Assembly: GCA_004297775.1 (NCBI GenBank) | Contig: SCUE01000007.1 | Span: 124,001 to 188,000 of the forward strand | Direction of reading: 5' to 3' | Length of the DNA stretch: 64,000 bases | Source of the DNA: Chloroflexota bacterium | GTDB lineage: Bacteria; Chloroflexota; UBA6077; FW602-bin22 | In this document: piece after piece, positions 26,447 through 35,224 of the stretch | How positions within the stretch are numbered: the first letter of the stretch is position 1 | How the letters are laid out: every line of letters starts with the position of its first letter | Notes under the pieces: model-generated | The model's input: the letters and a program-made list of their open reading frames with translations, nothing else | The model's database searches: none | What the model was told of the DNA's origin: nothing | Position numbers and translations under genes: made by a program

Positions 26447-27742
26447 TTACATGTCCAGCTTCTCCCGCAATGCGGGAACCAGATCCGAAATCGCGACGCG
26501 CACTTGAGTCATGGCGTCGCGATCACGAATCGTAACGCAGTTATCCTGCAACGAGTCGAAGTCGACGGTGACGCAGAAGGGCGTTCCGATCTCATCCTGG
26601 CGTCGATAACGACGGCCAATCGACTGCGCATCGTCATACGCGACCATCCAGTGGCGTCGAAGATCCGCCCAAATACCCTTCGCGAGCGGCGTCAGAGTTT
26701 CCTTGCGCGATAGCGGCAGGATCGCGACCTTGAAGGGCGCAAGCGCCGGATGGAACTTGAGGACGACTCGTGTGCCCTCTTTGTCCGGCTCCTCGTGATA
26801 CGCATCGAGCAAGAACGCGAGGACCGATCGATCCACGCCGGCCGACGGCTCGACGACGTGCGGGAGGTATCTTTCGTTCGCCTCGTCGTCGAAATACGAC
26901 AGATCCTCGCCGCTCGCGGCTTGGTGGCGCCCGAGATCGAAATCGCCACGCATCGCGATGCCCTCAAGTTCCGATTCGCCGAACGGGAACGCGTACAAGA
27001 TGTCCGTCGTGCCGCGCGAGTAGTGAGCGAGTTCCTCCGTGGGTTGTTCATAGAGCGAGAGATGTTCCCGCCGAATCCCGAGTCCGACGTACCAGTCGAC
27101 TCGATCCTGAATCCACTGGCGGTAGGCAGTCTCGGACTGTTCCGGCCGCGTGAAGTACTCGACCTCCATCTGTTCGAATTCGCGATCGCGAAAGATGAAC
27201 TTCCCCGGCGTGATCTCGTTCCGGAAGGTCTTGCCGATCTGCGCGATGCCGAACGGCAGCTTCTTGCGCGCCGTCGCTTGCGCGTTGCGGAAGTTGACGA
27301 AGATCCCGGCCGCGGTCTCGGGCCGCAGATAGGCGACCGACGCCTCATCTTCGACCGGACCGATGAACGTCTTGAACATGAGATTGAAGCGACGCTCCGC
27401 CGTGACCTCACCGCCGCAGAACGGGCAGCGTCCGGCGTTCAACTCGTCTGACCGACTCCGCTTCCGACACTGCTTGCAGTCCACGAGCGGATCGGTGAAC
27501 GTCTCGACGTGCCCGGACGCGTGCCAGGCGCGCGGCGACATGATGATCGAGGAGTCGAGCCCGACCACGTCGTCGCGGCGCTGGACGATCGCACGCCACC
27601 AGGCATCCTTGACGTTTCGCTTCAGTTCAACGCCGAGCGGACCGTAGTCCCAAAAGCCGCCGAAGCCGCCGTAGATCTCGCTGGACGGAAAGACGAAGCC
27701 ACGCCGCTTACACAGGTTGACAATCGTTTCGAGGTCGGCCAA
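26447..27742 (-). CDS. glyS: Glycyl-tRNA synthetase (dimeric type)
   Basis: This 431-residue class II synthetase of the alpha-2 type charges tRNA-Gly. Class II motif 2 is visible (TFRNEITPGKFIFRDREFEQ), as are RPETAAGIFVNF and the glycine-recognition region. Two CxxC pairs (CKQC, CPFC) form a zinc ribbon in the insertion near residues 88-110. The C-terminal anticodon-binding domain follows. The start is TTG at 27742, preceded by GGAG with 8 bases spacing; translation gives the standard MADLETIVNLCKRRGF beginning. No T-box leader is seen. Confidence 0.95.
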   Translation of the reverse strand: MADLETIVNLCKRRGFVFPSSEIYGGFGGFWDYGPLGVELKRNVKDAWWRAIVQRRDDVVGLDSSIIMSPRAWHASGHVETFTDPLVDCKQCRKRSRSDELNAGRCPFCGGEVTAERRFNLMFKTFIGPVEDEASVAYLRPETAAGIFVNFRNAQATARKKLPFGIAQIGKTFRNEITPGKFIFRDREFEQMEVEYFTRPEQSETAYRQWIQDRVDWYVGLGIRREHLSLYEQPTEELAHYSRGTTDILYAFPFGESELEGIAMRGDFDLGRHQAASGEDLSYFDDEANERYLPHVVEPSAGVDRSVLAFLLDAYHEEPDKEGTRVVLKFHPALAPFKVAILPLSRKETLTPLAKGIWADLRRHWMVAYDDAQSIGRRYRRQDEIGTPFCVTVDFDSLQDNCVTIRDRDAMTQVRVAISDLVPALREKLDM

Positions 27743-27778
27743 CCGAACCGCTCCAGACCGAGAAAATGAGCCGCGCCG

Positions 27779-30268
27779 CTAACGTTGTAGCGAACTGACA
27801 AGCGCGGCGTACTTTTCCATCAGCACGCGAGCGCCATCCGCCGACACCGATTCGGCCACGACGTGGAAGATGGGCCGATCGACGTCAGGCAGCACCAGGA
27901 CCCACTCCTGTCCAAGGTCGATCTTCACGCCGTCGATCAACTGAGTCCGTTGATCCTGGAATTGCTGCGAGAGCATGCGCATGACCTTGCCTTTGTCGTC
28001 CCACGAGCACGGCACTTTCGTTTGAGCCGTGAAGTAGCTGGGTAGTCCGGCCAGAACCTCGGACAGGCGCGCCTGGTGCACGCTCAGCAGTTCATACAGC
28101 TTCGCGGCGGCGTACATCCCGTCCATCGACGGCAAGAACGCCGGGAAGATGATGCCGCCATCGCCGTCGCCGCCGATCATGATTCCATCGACCGCCGACG
28201 CGGCCATAAGCGATTGGGCACTGGCTCGCGTCCGGATGACGCGGCCGCCGTGCCGCTCGGACAGCGTGTCGAACAGGCGCGGAGCGGTCACCGGTACGGC
28301 CACGGCGCCGGTGTTCCCGGATCGCCACATCAGATCGCACACCGCCGCGAGGAGCCGCCAGCCCGGAACAATGGCGCCGCGGTCGTCCACGACGTAGATC
28401 TTCTCGCCGCCCGCGTCGATCCGAATCGCGAGTGACGCCTCGACCACCGAACTGATGCGCGCGAGTTGCTGCATGATCGCGCCGAACTCGTCGGGCGAAT
28501 GCGCCAACCGCGACTCGTCGACCGAGCCGTTCAGGGTAACCGGGCTGACGCCGAACTCATTGAGAACACCCGGCAAGATCGTCGACACCGTCGAGTGTCC
28601 GTAGTCGATCGCGAGCGTGTGCTTGGGTGAAGTCGGGATCGCCAACGCACCGATCAACGCTTCGACGTACGTCTCGCTCAGACCCGGCTCTTCGCGGATG
28701 AGACCGATCTCGTCGAGATAGGCACGCCGGTAGTCTTCACGGAAGAACGAGCCTTCGATCTTTCGCTCGGCGACACGATCGATGTCGAGTCCGCGGCGAT
28801 CGAGGAACTTGATGTCGACGACACGGTCGTCGAATGGCGATACGCGGACATGGATGCCACTGGCGTACGCCCCGTGCCGCGTGATGAAGCGCGCTACCGG
28901 GATCGGCTGCGCTTTTATGTCGAGTACATTGACGCCCGACGATGGCAGTCCCGCGATCATCGCGCGCTTGATCATGCGCGAAGCGCGGTGGGAGTCTCGG
29001 TTGACGACGACCGTCGCGCCGCGACCGAGGGTGGAGGCGTAGGCTGCGCCGAGCTTGGCCGCGAATTCGGGAATGATCTCGATATTGACGAGCCCGGAGA
29101 CGCCCCAGCGGCCGAAAATCGCCCGCCGACCCTGGCTACCCCAGATGATGCTGCGGGTGATCGTGGCTCCCGCCTCGATCTCCTTATTCGGCCAGACTTT
29201 GACGTTCGGCTGCACGATCGCGCCTTCGCCAATCGTCGTGCCATCGCCGATGACGGTCCCTTCGAACACCATCACCTTACTCTTGATCGAGCATTGGCGC
29301 CCGATGATCGAACCGCGCACCTCGGCGCGCTCGCCGATGTACGAATTGCGCCAGATCACGGACCGATCGACCTGGGCGCGCGAATCGATGATGGCGTCAT
29401 CGCGGATCACGGTTGGCCCGCGAATGACGACACCTCCCTTTATCTTGCAGCCATCGCCGAGCCAGATCGGGCCGTAAAGCTGGGCGTCCGGCGCGATCTC
29501 GACCGAATCGGACTCGACCCAGATCTTCTCACCGATCTGCCGGCCAATCGGCTCCACGTTGACGCGTCCAGACAGGACGTCAGCATTCGCCCGCAGGAAC
29601 TCCGGAATGTTGCCGACATCGCACCAGTAGCCTTCCGCGACGTAACCGAAAAGCGCGTCGTCGTTCTCAAGCAGCTTGGGGAAGACATCGGAACTGAAAT
29701 CGACCGATTTGCCGGACTCGTAGTAGTCGAAAATCGACGGATCGAGGACATAGATGCCGGTATTGACAGTGTCCGAGAAAACTTCTCCCCAGCCAGGCTT
29801 CTCGAGAAACTGTCGAATCTTGCCGCGTTCGTCTGTGATGACGACGCCGTATTCGAGCGGATTCGGCACATGATAGAGAGTCAGAGTTGCCTTGGCGCGG
29901 TTCGCCTTGTGCGACTCGATAATCTTGCCCAGGTCGAAATCCGTCAATGCGTCACCCGAAATGACGAGGAAGGTGTCGTCGAGCTGGTCCTGCGCCAGTT
30001 TCACGGAGCCGGCCGTGCCGAGCGGTACCTCCTCGACTGAGTAGCTGATCTTCATTCCCAGGGCGGATCCGTCGCCAAAGGCATCCTGAATGACCGAGGC
30101 GAGGTACTGAACGGTCACGATCACTTCGGTGATCCCGTGCCGCTTCAGCAGATCGAGGACGTGCTCCATAACCGGCTTGTTGACGATTGGCACCATCGGC
30201 TTGGGCCGATTGACGGTCAAGGGGCGCAGCCTGGACCCCTCGCCGCCTGCCATTACCACAGCTTTCAC
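27779..30268 (-). CDS. Sugar nucleotidyltransferase fused to a degenerate phosphohexomutase
   Basis: This protein of about 829 residues combines a nucleotidyltransferase (residues 1-240; [22 protein letters not shown]), a left-handed beta-helix hexapeptide segment (about 250-375), and a C-terminal part of PGM/PMM type. The first part should make GDP-mannose or another NDP-sugar. In the mutase part the catalytic TASHNP loop is replaced by HVRVSPFD, and the magnesium loop DGDxDR reads GGDGDGG, so mutase activity is doubtful. GTG 30268 is chosen because GGAGA lies 6 bases upstream and the conserved N-terminus begins there. It supplies activated sugar for surface glycans. Confidence 0.88.
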   Translation of the reverse strand: MKAVVMAGGEGSRLRPLTVNRPKPMVPIVNKPVMEHVLDLLKRHGITEVIVTVQYLASVIQDAFGDGSALGMKISYSVEEVPLGTAGSVKLAQDQLDDTFLVISGDALTDFDLGKIIESHKANRAKATLTLYHVPNPLEYGVVITDERGKIRQFLEKPGWGEVFSDTVNTGIYVLDPSIFDYYESGKSVDFSSDVFPKLLENDDALFGYVAEGYWCDVGNIPEFLRANADVLSGRVNVEPIGRQIGEKIWVESDSVEIAPDAQLYGPIWLGDGCKIKGGVVIRGPTVIRDDAIIDSRAQVDRSVIWRNSYIGERAEVRGSIIGRQCSIKSKVMVFEGTVIGDGTTIGEGAIVQPNVKVWPNKEIEAGATITRSIIWGSQGRRAIFGRWGVSGLVNIEIIPEFAAKLGAAYASTLGRGATVVVNRDSHRASRMIKRAMIAGLPSSGVNVLDIKAQPIPVARFITRHGAYASGIHVRVSPFDDRVVDIKFLDRRGLDIDRVAERKIEGSFFREDYRRAYLDEIGLIREEPGLSETYVEALIGALAIPTSPKHTLAIDYGHSTVSTILPGVLNEFGVSPVTLNGSVDESRLAHSPDEFGAIMQQLARISSVVEASLAIRIDAGGEKIYVVDDRGAIVPGWRLLAAVCDLMWRSGNTGAVAVPVTAPRLFDTLSERHGGRVIRTRASAQSLMAASAVDGIMIGGDGDGGIIFPAFLPSMDGMYAAAKLYELLSVHQARLSEVLAGLPSYFTAQTKVPCSWDDKGKVMRMLSQQFQDQRTQLIDGVKIDLGQEWVLVLPDVDRPIFHVVAESVSADGARVLMEKYAALVSSLQR

Positions 30269-30297
30269 GGGCGTCTCCGGCCTACGCTCTTCGGCCG

Positions 30298-30309
30298 CCA
30301 GTATACTGG
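30298..30309. promoter_or_regulatory. Palindromic shared -10 between divergent alr and nucleotidyltransferase genes
   Basis: CCAGTATACTGG is a perfect 12-bp palindrome and contains TATACT on both strands. On the plus strand the box ends 11 bases before the alr ATG. It could be a bidirectional core promoter or an operator. No good -35 is seen on either side. Confidence 0.45.
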
Positions 30310-30318
30310 AGCATCTCG

Positions 30319-31557
30319 ATGGCAATCGCGAATTCCCAATCGTCGCGGATCTCAGCGGGTCCGGAACGAGAACCCCAGCGCCGCGGTCGCGCCTGCTGGG
30401 CTGAGATCGATCTCGGTGCCATCGCGTTCAACTGTCAGGCGCTCTGTCGCGAGATTGGTCCGTCGACCGAATTGATGGCGGTCGTAAAGGCGAACGCCTA
30501 CGGGCACGGGATCTCCGGGATCGCCGAGACGTTGGTGACGGCCGGAGCGTCGCGGTTCGGTGTCGCGTGCGTTGAAGAAGCGGTCGAACTGCGAACAGCC
30601 GGTGTCGACGCCCCGATCCTTGTGCTCGGCTACGTTCCGCCGTGGGAAGCGGACCGCGTCGTGCGGCTCGACCTGACCGTTGCGCTGGCGACGCGTGAAC
30701 TGGCCGTTGCGCTCGACGCCGCGGCCCGAAGAATCGGGCGACGAGCGCTCGCCCACCTCAAGATCGATACCGGCATGAGTCGTTTCGGCGTTCTGTCCTC
30801 CGAACTGGTGCCGTTCGCGGGAGTGGTCGCGGCGCTCTCCGGGATCGAGGTCGAGGCCGTCTTCACACATCTCGCGACCGCCGACGAGCCGGAACTGCCG
30901 CTCGCCAGCGAGCAACTTCGAGAATTCGATCGAGCCTGCGCGGACTTGGCTCGGCACGGCTTGATGCCGCCGAAGCGTCACGCGCTCAATAGCGCGGGGG
31001 CCTTCTCGTTTCCCGAAGCGCGATTCGACATCGTGCGTTCGGGTCTGATGCTCTATGGCTTGTCACCCGCGCCCATACCGAGCGTTCCGCCGCTACGGCC
31101 AGCGTTGACGCTCCGAGCGCGCATCGCGCGCCTGCGGCGCCTGGAGCCCGGCACGTGCGTCGGGTACGGATGCGCGTTTCGTGCCGGTCGCCCGACCGAT
31201 CTCGCGCTGTTGCCGATCGGATACGCCGACGGCCTGAGCCGCGCACTGTCGAACCGCGGCGCGGCGCTCGTCAACGGCCGGCGCGTGCCGATGGTGGGAC
31301 GCATCTCGATGGACCAGTGCACGATCGATGTGACGGACGCGGGACCGCTTGCCGAAGGAGATGTCGCGACGCTCCTTGGCTCGGACGGCGACGAAACGAT
31401 TGACGCGGTCGAGATGGCGGGCTGGCGCGACACGATCCCCTATGAAGTACTAACCAGCCTGTCGATCCGTATCCCGCGCCTCTACACGCGCGATCGTCAC
31501 ACGGTGACGGTCGCCGAGAACGGCGCGATTGTCAATAACGATTCGTCCAGCTATTGA
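30319..31557 (+). CDS. alr: Alanine racemase
   Basis: This 412-residue PLP enzyme makes D-alanine for peptidoglycan. Lys57 in [10 protein letters not shown] is the cofactor lysine, and the second catalytic base is the tyrosine in [11 protein letters not shown] in the C-terminal beta domain. [11 protein letters not shown] and [10 protein letters not shown] are family signatures. The first 25 residues are not conserved, but no better start is present, and a TATACT box 11 bases upstream suggests a leaderless message. Its stop codon overlaps the -35 of the riboswitch promoter. Confidence 0.95.
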   Translation: MAIANSQSSRISAGPEREPQRRGRACWAEIDLGAIAFNCQALCREIGPSTELMAVVKANAYGHGISGIAETLVTAGASRFGVACVEEAVELRTAGVDAPILVLGYVPPWEADRVVRLDLTVALATRELAVALDAAARRIGRRALAHLKIDTGMSRFGVLSSELVPFAGVVAALSGIEVEAVFTHLATADEPELPLASEQLREFDRACADLARHGLMPPKRHALNSAGAFSFPEARFDIVRSGLMLYGLSPAPIPSVPPLRPALTLRARIARLRRLEPGTCVGYGCAFRAGRPTDLALLPIGYADGLSRALSNRGAALVNGRRVPMVGRISMDQCTIDVTDAGPLAEGDVATLLGSDGDETIDAVEMAGWRDTIPYEVLTSLSIRIPRLYTRDRHTVTVAENGAIVNNDSSSY

Positions 31558-31582
31558 CACTGGCCGGATGGCCACGTACACT
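31554..31582 (+). promoter_or_regulatory. Sigma-70 promoter of the riboswitch transcript
   Basis: A perfect TTGACA (31554-31559) and TACACT (31577-31582) are separated by exactly 17 bases. Transcription would begin near 31590, a few bases before the riboswitch. This is the best promoter match in the window. Confidence 0.75.
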
Positions 31583-31602
31583 GCCGACGACAACTGAAGA
31601 GT

Positions 31603-31757
31603 AGCGGCCGAGTCGATGGCGCGTTTCGCCATCGAACGGGGGAACCATCGAGTGGACTTTGCTGTTCGCTCAGGGGTGTATCCGGGAGAATCCCGGTAGG
31701 TCAACTCTTTTCGACCGAACCCGACAGCTAACCCCGCAGGCGTGGAAAGAGGGAGAC
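31603..31757 (+). ncRNA. c-di-AMP riboswitch (ydaO/yuaA class)
   Basis: The sequence follows the ydaO-yuaA consensus closely: GCCGAGTC near 31607, CGGGGGAACCA near 31635, CAGGGGTGTATCCGGGAGAA near 31680, GGTAGGTCAACTC, then GAACCCGACAGCTAACCCCG near 31720 and GGCGTGGAAAGAGGGAG at the end. A pseudo-two-fold aptamer that binds two c-di-AMP molecules is expected. It has its own promoter just upstream and an intrinsic terminator 10 bases downstream, so binding would turn transcription off. No recognisable target gene follows within 450 bases. Confidence 0.88.
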
Positions 31758-31766
31758 GCGTAGCCC

Positions 31767-31798
31767 AACCGGAGGCGCGATCGACCTCCGGTTTTTTT
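31767..31798 (+). terminator. Intrinsic terminator controlled by the riboswitch
   Basis: AACCGGAGG (31767-31775) pairs with CCTCCGGTT (31785-31793) around a nine-base loop, followed by seven consecutive T residues (31792-31798). It is placed where riboswitch expression platforms sit. Confidence 0.88.
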
Positions 31799-31884
31799 GT
31801 TGCCCATGCGCCTGACCGGCCGCGATTAACAACGTCGGCCGTGGCATTCACTAGGCTGGCGCCATATTCGCTGGTCAATTGCTG

Positions 31885-32178
31885 TCGGGGGTCTCGGTGT
31901 CACGTCAAGGACACGTGTGTAAGGCCCTCAGAGCGCGTGAGGTGGTCCGCCTGACAACCACAGGTCACGGGCAGACGGCATGCCAGGTTCTCCTTCCTAC
32001 TCTGGGAAGCCGATCATTCTCGGTCGGCCGCGTCGGGTCGCGGGCGCGACATGGCGGTCGATGTGAGTAAGAGTGTGAAAGTCTGCGAGGTGGCGAGCGC
32101 TTGCCACAGAGCGCGGATAGGTCCCCGAGGTGAAGGTGTAGACAGGGGCCGCCAGTGTTTGGCGGCCCCTGTCTACAC
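31885..32178 (+). ncRNA. Hairpin-rich non-coding stretch downstream of the riboswitch
   Basis: No convincing gene is present between 31800 and 32240. A series of short inverted repeats is visible: GTGTC/GACAC (31897-31914), CCTCA/TGAGG (about 31924-31941), CCTG/CAGG (about 31951), GTCGC/GCGAC (about 32036) and GTGGC/GCCAC (about 32090). It ends in the 19-bp stem at 32136-32178. It does not show the hallmark motifs of RNase P RNA, tmRNA, SRP RNA or cobalamin riboswitches. It may be a structured RNA made when the riboswitch reads through. Confidence 0.35.
32136..32178 (+). other. Perfect 19-bp hairpin
   Basis: GTGTAGACAGGGGCCGCCA (32136-32154) pairs perfectly with TGGCGGCCCCTGTCTACAC (32160-32178) around a GTGTT loop. 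No T-tract follows on either strand. It may be a terminator-like or processing structure that closes the upstream non-coding stretch. Confidence 0.8.
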
Positions 32179-32207
32179 GTCAGGCCGGTAACAATCCCGA
32201 TTAGCAG

Positions 32208-32236
32208 TTGTATGTGGCGAACTCGAGTGGTACGAT
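32208..32236 (+). promoter_or_regulatory. Promoter for the small proline-rich ORF
   Basis: TTGTAT (32208-32213), 17 bases, then an extended -10 TGGTACGAT ending at 32236. The ATG at 32246 begins 9 bases later, so the message would be leaderless or nearly so. Confidence 0.45.
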
Positions 32237-32245
32237 GGCAGTGTC

Positions 32246-32452
32246 ATGGCAGCCGTTAATCCAGTCACGACTCATTCACCGCCGCCGGCGCGTATCGAAC
32301 CGCCGCCGCCACGGCCCCCGGCCCCTCCACAGGTGGTCGCTTCCCGCCCCACTCCGCCGCCACAACAGGCGCCAGTCGTGCGCCAGGCCGAACCGCGAGC
32401 CGAAACGAATGTGTCGGCGGCGATCGGCGGCAATGTGGACGTTCGCGCCTAA
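32246..32452 (+). CDS. Small proline-rich protein of unknown function
   Basis: This 68-residue protein is rich in proline and glutamine (PPPARIEPPPPRPPAPP) with a short C-terminal end, GGNVDVRA. No signal peptide or membrane segment is visible. A plausible promoter lies 9 bases before the ATG, which argues that it is expressed despite the absence of a ribosome site. It is the first ORF downstream of the c-di-AMP riboswitch, 450 bases away. I do not recognise a family with confidence. Confidence 0.45.
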   Translation: MAAVNPVTTHSPPPARIEPPPPRPPAPPQVVASRPTPPPQQAPVVRQAEPRAETNVSAAIGGNVDVRA

Positions 32453-32480
32453 GCGATTCCGAACCCGCGGCGCGAATCGC

Positions 32481-32843
32481 TTACGCCGGATGAGCGCTTT
32501 CGTCGCGATCGGAATCGGCTGATCGAGTTTCGGCCGGTCGTGATTCGGCAGTCTGACCTTGCGCGGGCTTGGCGGACGGACCGGCCGGGCGGCGAATTGA
32601 CGATTTCGTTGGTCGTTCTCGAGTCGACAACGGATTCAGGTCGACCTTGAAACTATCCTTCAATTCGTCGATCTGCCCGATCGTCCCGCGACGCACTTCC
32701 TCGATCTCACCGACGCTCTCCTTGAACTCGCGGCTCGCCTTACCGAGAGAGCGGCCGATTCCAGGAAGTCGCTTCGGTCCAAAGACGACGACGGCCAGGA
32801 CGAGGATGATGATGAGTTCGGTTGTACCCAGGCCGAATGGCAT
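32481..32843 (-). CDS. tatA: Twin-arginine translocase subunit TatA
   Basis: This 120-residue protein has the TatA/E layout: a short N-terminal membrane helix (TELIIILVLAVVVFG), the FGPKRLPGIGRSLGKA hinge and amphipathic helix, then a charged disordered tail. TatA forms the pore that exports folded proteins. At least one Tat substrate, the solute-binding lipoprotein at 2333, is in this window. tatC is not adjacent. The next gene upstream ends 22 bases away. Confidence 0.92.
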   Translation of the reverse strand: MPFGLGTTELIIILVLAVVVFGPKRLPGIGRSLGKASREFKESVGEIEEVRRGTIGQIDELKDSFKVDLNPLSTRERPTKSSIRRPAGPSAKPAQGQTAESRPAETRSADSDRDESAHPA

Positions 32844-32865
32844 CGCCGCTTAGCCCGAAACCGAT

Positions 32866-33927
32866 TCAGGTCGCGGCTGGCGCATACTTGGCCGCGAGGT
32901 CCTCGGCCGGTAATCCGGCCCGAGCCAGACCTTGCACGATCGCCGTCCAATCCTCGTCGTAGAGGGGAATGCCATCACGGCGGCGGCGCGCCTCCTCGCG
33001 GTGCTCCAATTCTCCGGGAACGAGGACTTCTTTGAAGCCTTCCGCAGGTGGAATCGAGCGTACCTGTCGCCAGATTGAATCGGTGCGATCCTTCAAGGCA
33101 TCGGTTCCACCGAGGAACGCCGGATCGATCGCCAACATGAAGAACGACTGTCCGGCGTGCTCCCGGTCGACATCTCCCTGGCGCACCTCGGTGCCGACCG
33201 TCGATGCCGCCAATCCGGCCGTCAGTAGGTCGACCAGCACGCCGAGTCCGTAGCCCTTGTGGGCGCCGAACGGCAGAAGAGTACCCTTCATGGCGGCCGC
33301 CGCGTCGGTGGTTGGGCGCCCCTCGGCATCGACCGCCCAACCCACGGGTATCGGCTGCCCTCGCCGGACTGCTTTGTGCACCTGGCCGTGCGCCGCGACA
33401 CTCGTCGCGATATCGAGCACGATCGGCGCCTCGACGCCACCTGGCACCGCGTACGCGATCGGATTGGTGCCGTGGAGCGGCTTCGAGCCGCCGAACGGAG
33501 CAACCGACGGACCGGCGTTGCACATGCAGAGGCCGACCATGTTCTGGCTCAGCGCCATGGCCGCGTAGTATGAGGCTGCCCCGAAGTGATTGCAGTTGAA
33601 GGCGACTGCCACGCCGACGCCGCGCCTCACGGCGTCTTCCATCGCGCGCCGCATCGTCGCCTCGCCAATGACCGGTCCGGCCGCGCCGTTGCCCTTCAGG
33701 ACGTTCGGCCGAATCGTCTGGATCGCGCCCTGTGCATCGATTCGCCCGGCCGCGATGGAATTGCAGATTCCCGGGAGGATCGAAATGATCCCGTGGCTGT
33801 CGAGGCCACGCAGCGACGCGAACATAATGGCATCGGTACAGGATCGTGCCTGTTCGGGCGGCAGGCCGCGACCGGTCAAGCTCTCGGTGCAGAGCCCACG
33901 GGCATTCGCTTCGGAGAGTTTCAGCAT
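32866..33927 (-). CDS. Malate/L-lactate dehydrogenase family (LDH2) oxidoreductase
   Basis: This 353-residue NAD(P)-dependent enzyme belongs to the LDH2/MDHG group, which includes ureidoglycolate, sulfolactate and L-malate dehydrogenases. Signatures include LRGLDSHGIISILPG with the catalytic His, NCNHFGAASYYA, and GGSKPLHGTNPIAYAVPG. The substrate cannot be assigned. A TATACT box on the minus strand ends 7 bases before the ATG, so the message is probably leaderless. It is divergent from the MEMO-family gene. Confidence 0.9.
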   Translation of the reverse strand: MLKLSEANARGLCTESLTGRGLPPEQARSCTDAIMFASLRGLDSHGIISILPGICNSIAAGRIDAQGAIQTIRPNVLKGNGAAGPVIGEATMRRAMEDAVRRGVGVAVAFNCNHFGAASYYAAMALSQNMVGLCMCNAGPSVAPFGGSKPLHGTNPIAYAVPGGVEAPIVLDIATSVAAHGQVHKAVRRGQPIPVGWAVDAEGRPTTDAAAAMKGTLLPFGAHKGYGLGVLVDLLTAGLAASTVGTEVRQGDVDREHAGQSFFMLAIDPAFLGGTDALKDRTDSIWRQVRSIPPAEGFKEVLVPGELEHREEARRRRDGIPLYDEDWTAIVQGLARAGLPAEDLAAKYAPAAT

Positions 33928-33934
33928 GCCGGCC

Positions 33935-33940
33935 AGTATA
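33935..33940 (-). promoter_or_regulatory. -10 element of the LDH2-type gene
   Basis: TATACT on the minus strand, 7 bases before the ATG at 33927. It fits the leaderless pattern. Confidence 0.5.
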
Positions 33941-33970
33941 TGCGCGCGCGTCCTATACGAGAGTGCGATG

Positions 33971-33976
33971 TATCCT
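33971..33976 (+). promoter_or_regulatory. -10 element of the MEMO-family gene
   Basis: TATCCT lies 8 bases before GTG 33985, and no ribosome site is present between them. Confidence 0.4.
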
Positions 33977-33984
33977 CGTCACAA

Positions 33985-35199
33985 GTGAATGCGCGACCTC
34001 GCGTCCGTCCGCTCGAACCGATCTGGACCAAACGCGATGGCGAAGACATCCTCGTCTTGCGCGATCACGATGGAGTCCTTGAAGCGCCAGTGGCGGTTCC
34101 CGCGATCGTCGGGCTCATCCTGTCACTGGCCGACGGCACGCGCGACATCGCCGAAATCGCCGCAGTCCTCTCACGGGAGACGGGCGAGACCCTGCCGATC
34201 GAGGCAATCGAGGATCTCATACGGCAGTTGGAAGAGGGTCTGATCCTGGAATCCGACGCGGTTGTCGTGGCGCGCCAGCGCGCCCTCGCGGAGTTTCGCT
34301 CGCGTCCGCGACCGATGAGCCACGTCGGCGCCATCTACCCGGGCGACCTCGTCGCGTTACGGGCGACCATCGACGCGCATGGCCGCGGCGTGATGGAACC
34401 GAGGGCAATTCGCGACGCGGAGATTCGCGGAATCATCGCGCCGCACATCGACTTTGCGCGCGGTGGTCCCGTCTACCACCGCGTCTTTGGTCGCGCGAGT
34501 CAGGCACTCTCGATCGCCGACGTACTCGTGATCTTCGGTACCGATCACGCCGGCAGTCCCGGCGCGATCACGCTGACTGATCAGGACTTCGAGACTCCGT
34601 TTGGAACCTTCTCGACCGACCGGACGATCGTGAGCGCGATCCGCGACGCGATCGGCGCCGATCATGCGGCCGCGGAGGAACTCCATCATCGCGGCGAGCA
34701 CTCGATCGAACTTGCGCTCGTCTGGGCCGCGAGCGCCCTGAATGGCCGACGTCCGACGATCGTTCCGATCCTCTGTGGATCGTTCCACCGATACGTCGGG
34801 CGCGAATCGGACCCAGCCGCGGACGCCCGACTCGCCGCGGTCATCGCGACGTTGCGGACGGCGCTCGACGGGCGTCGCTGGCTCGCGATCGCGGCGGCCG
34901 ATCTGGCCCACGTCGGACCGGCCTTCGGCGACGCGGAGCCGCTCGACCACGATCAGAAAGACGACCTACGCCTGCGCGACGAGGCAATGCTCAATCACGT
35001 GTCGTGGGGCGCTCATCATCGCTTCTTTACGGCGCTACGCGATGAAGGCGATCGAAGCCGGGTGTGCGGGTTGCCACCGATCTACCTCACCCTACGGTTG
35101 CTCGATGACGCGCGAGGAGAAGTCGTGGCCTACGATCAGTGTCCGGCCGACGCCGATGGAACGAGCGTGGTGTCGATCGCCGGAGCGCTGCTCTGGTGA
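33985..35199 (+). CDS. MEMO1-family protein (AmmeMemoRadiSam B type) with N-terminal PqqD-like domain
   Basis: This 404-residue protein has two parts. Residues 1-95 resemble a PqqD-like winged helix (LADGTRDIAEIAAVLSRETG). The rest is a MEMO domain with the extradiol-dioxygenase-like fold; the iron or copper ligands of MEMO1 are conserved at His154 (APHIDFARGG), His188 (GTDHAG) and Cys361 (RVCGLPPIY). In many prokaryotes MEMO sits with AMMECR1 and a radical SAM protein, but neither is nearby. The longer open frame is not used: GTG 33985 follows a -10 box. Function is unknown. Confidence 0.85.
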   Translation: MNARPRVRPLEPIWTKRDGEDILVLRDHDGVLEAPVAVPAIVGLILSLADGTRDIAEIAAVLSRETGETLPIEAIEDLIRQLEEGLILESDAVVVARQRALAEFRSRPRPMSHVGAIYPGDLVALRATIDAHGRGVMEPRAIRDAEIRGIIAPHIDFARGGPVYHRVFGRASQALSIADVLVIFGTDHAGSPGAITLTDQDFETPFGTFSTDRTIVSAIRDAIGADHAAAEELHHRGEHSIELALVWAASALNGRRPTIVPILCGSFHRYVGRESDPAADARLAAVIATLRTALDGRRWLAIAAADLAHVGPAFGDAEPLDHDQKDDLRLRDEAMLNHVSWGAHHRFFTALRDEGDRSRVCGLPPIYLTLRLLDDARGEVVAYDQCPADADGTSVVSIAGALLW

Positions 35200-35224
35200 G
35201 TCGATCAGGCCGATAATCCACCGA

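Noticed and set aside
27743-27778. T-box leader for glycyl-tRNA synthetase
   Set aside because: The gap to the upstream gene is only 36 bases and contains no T-box core sequence.
31742-32070. Short plus-strand ORFs after the riboswitch as its target gene
   Set aside because: They lack ribosome sites, overlap the terminator or hairpins, and have no recognisable domain.
31800-32200. RNase P RNA, tmRNA, SRP RNA or cobalamin riboswitch
   Set aside because: None of their hallmark sequences was found by eye; the stretch is listed only as an unexplained hairpin-rich region.
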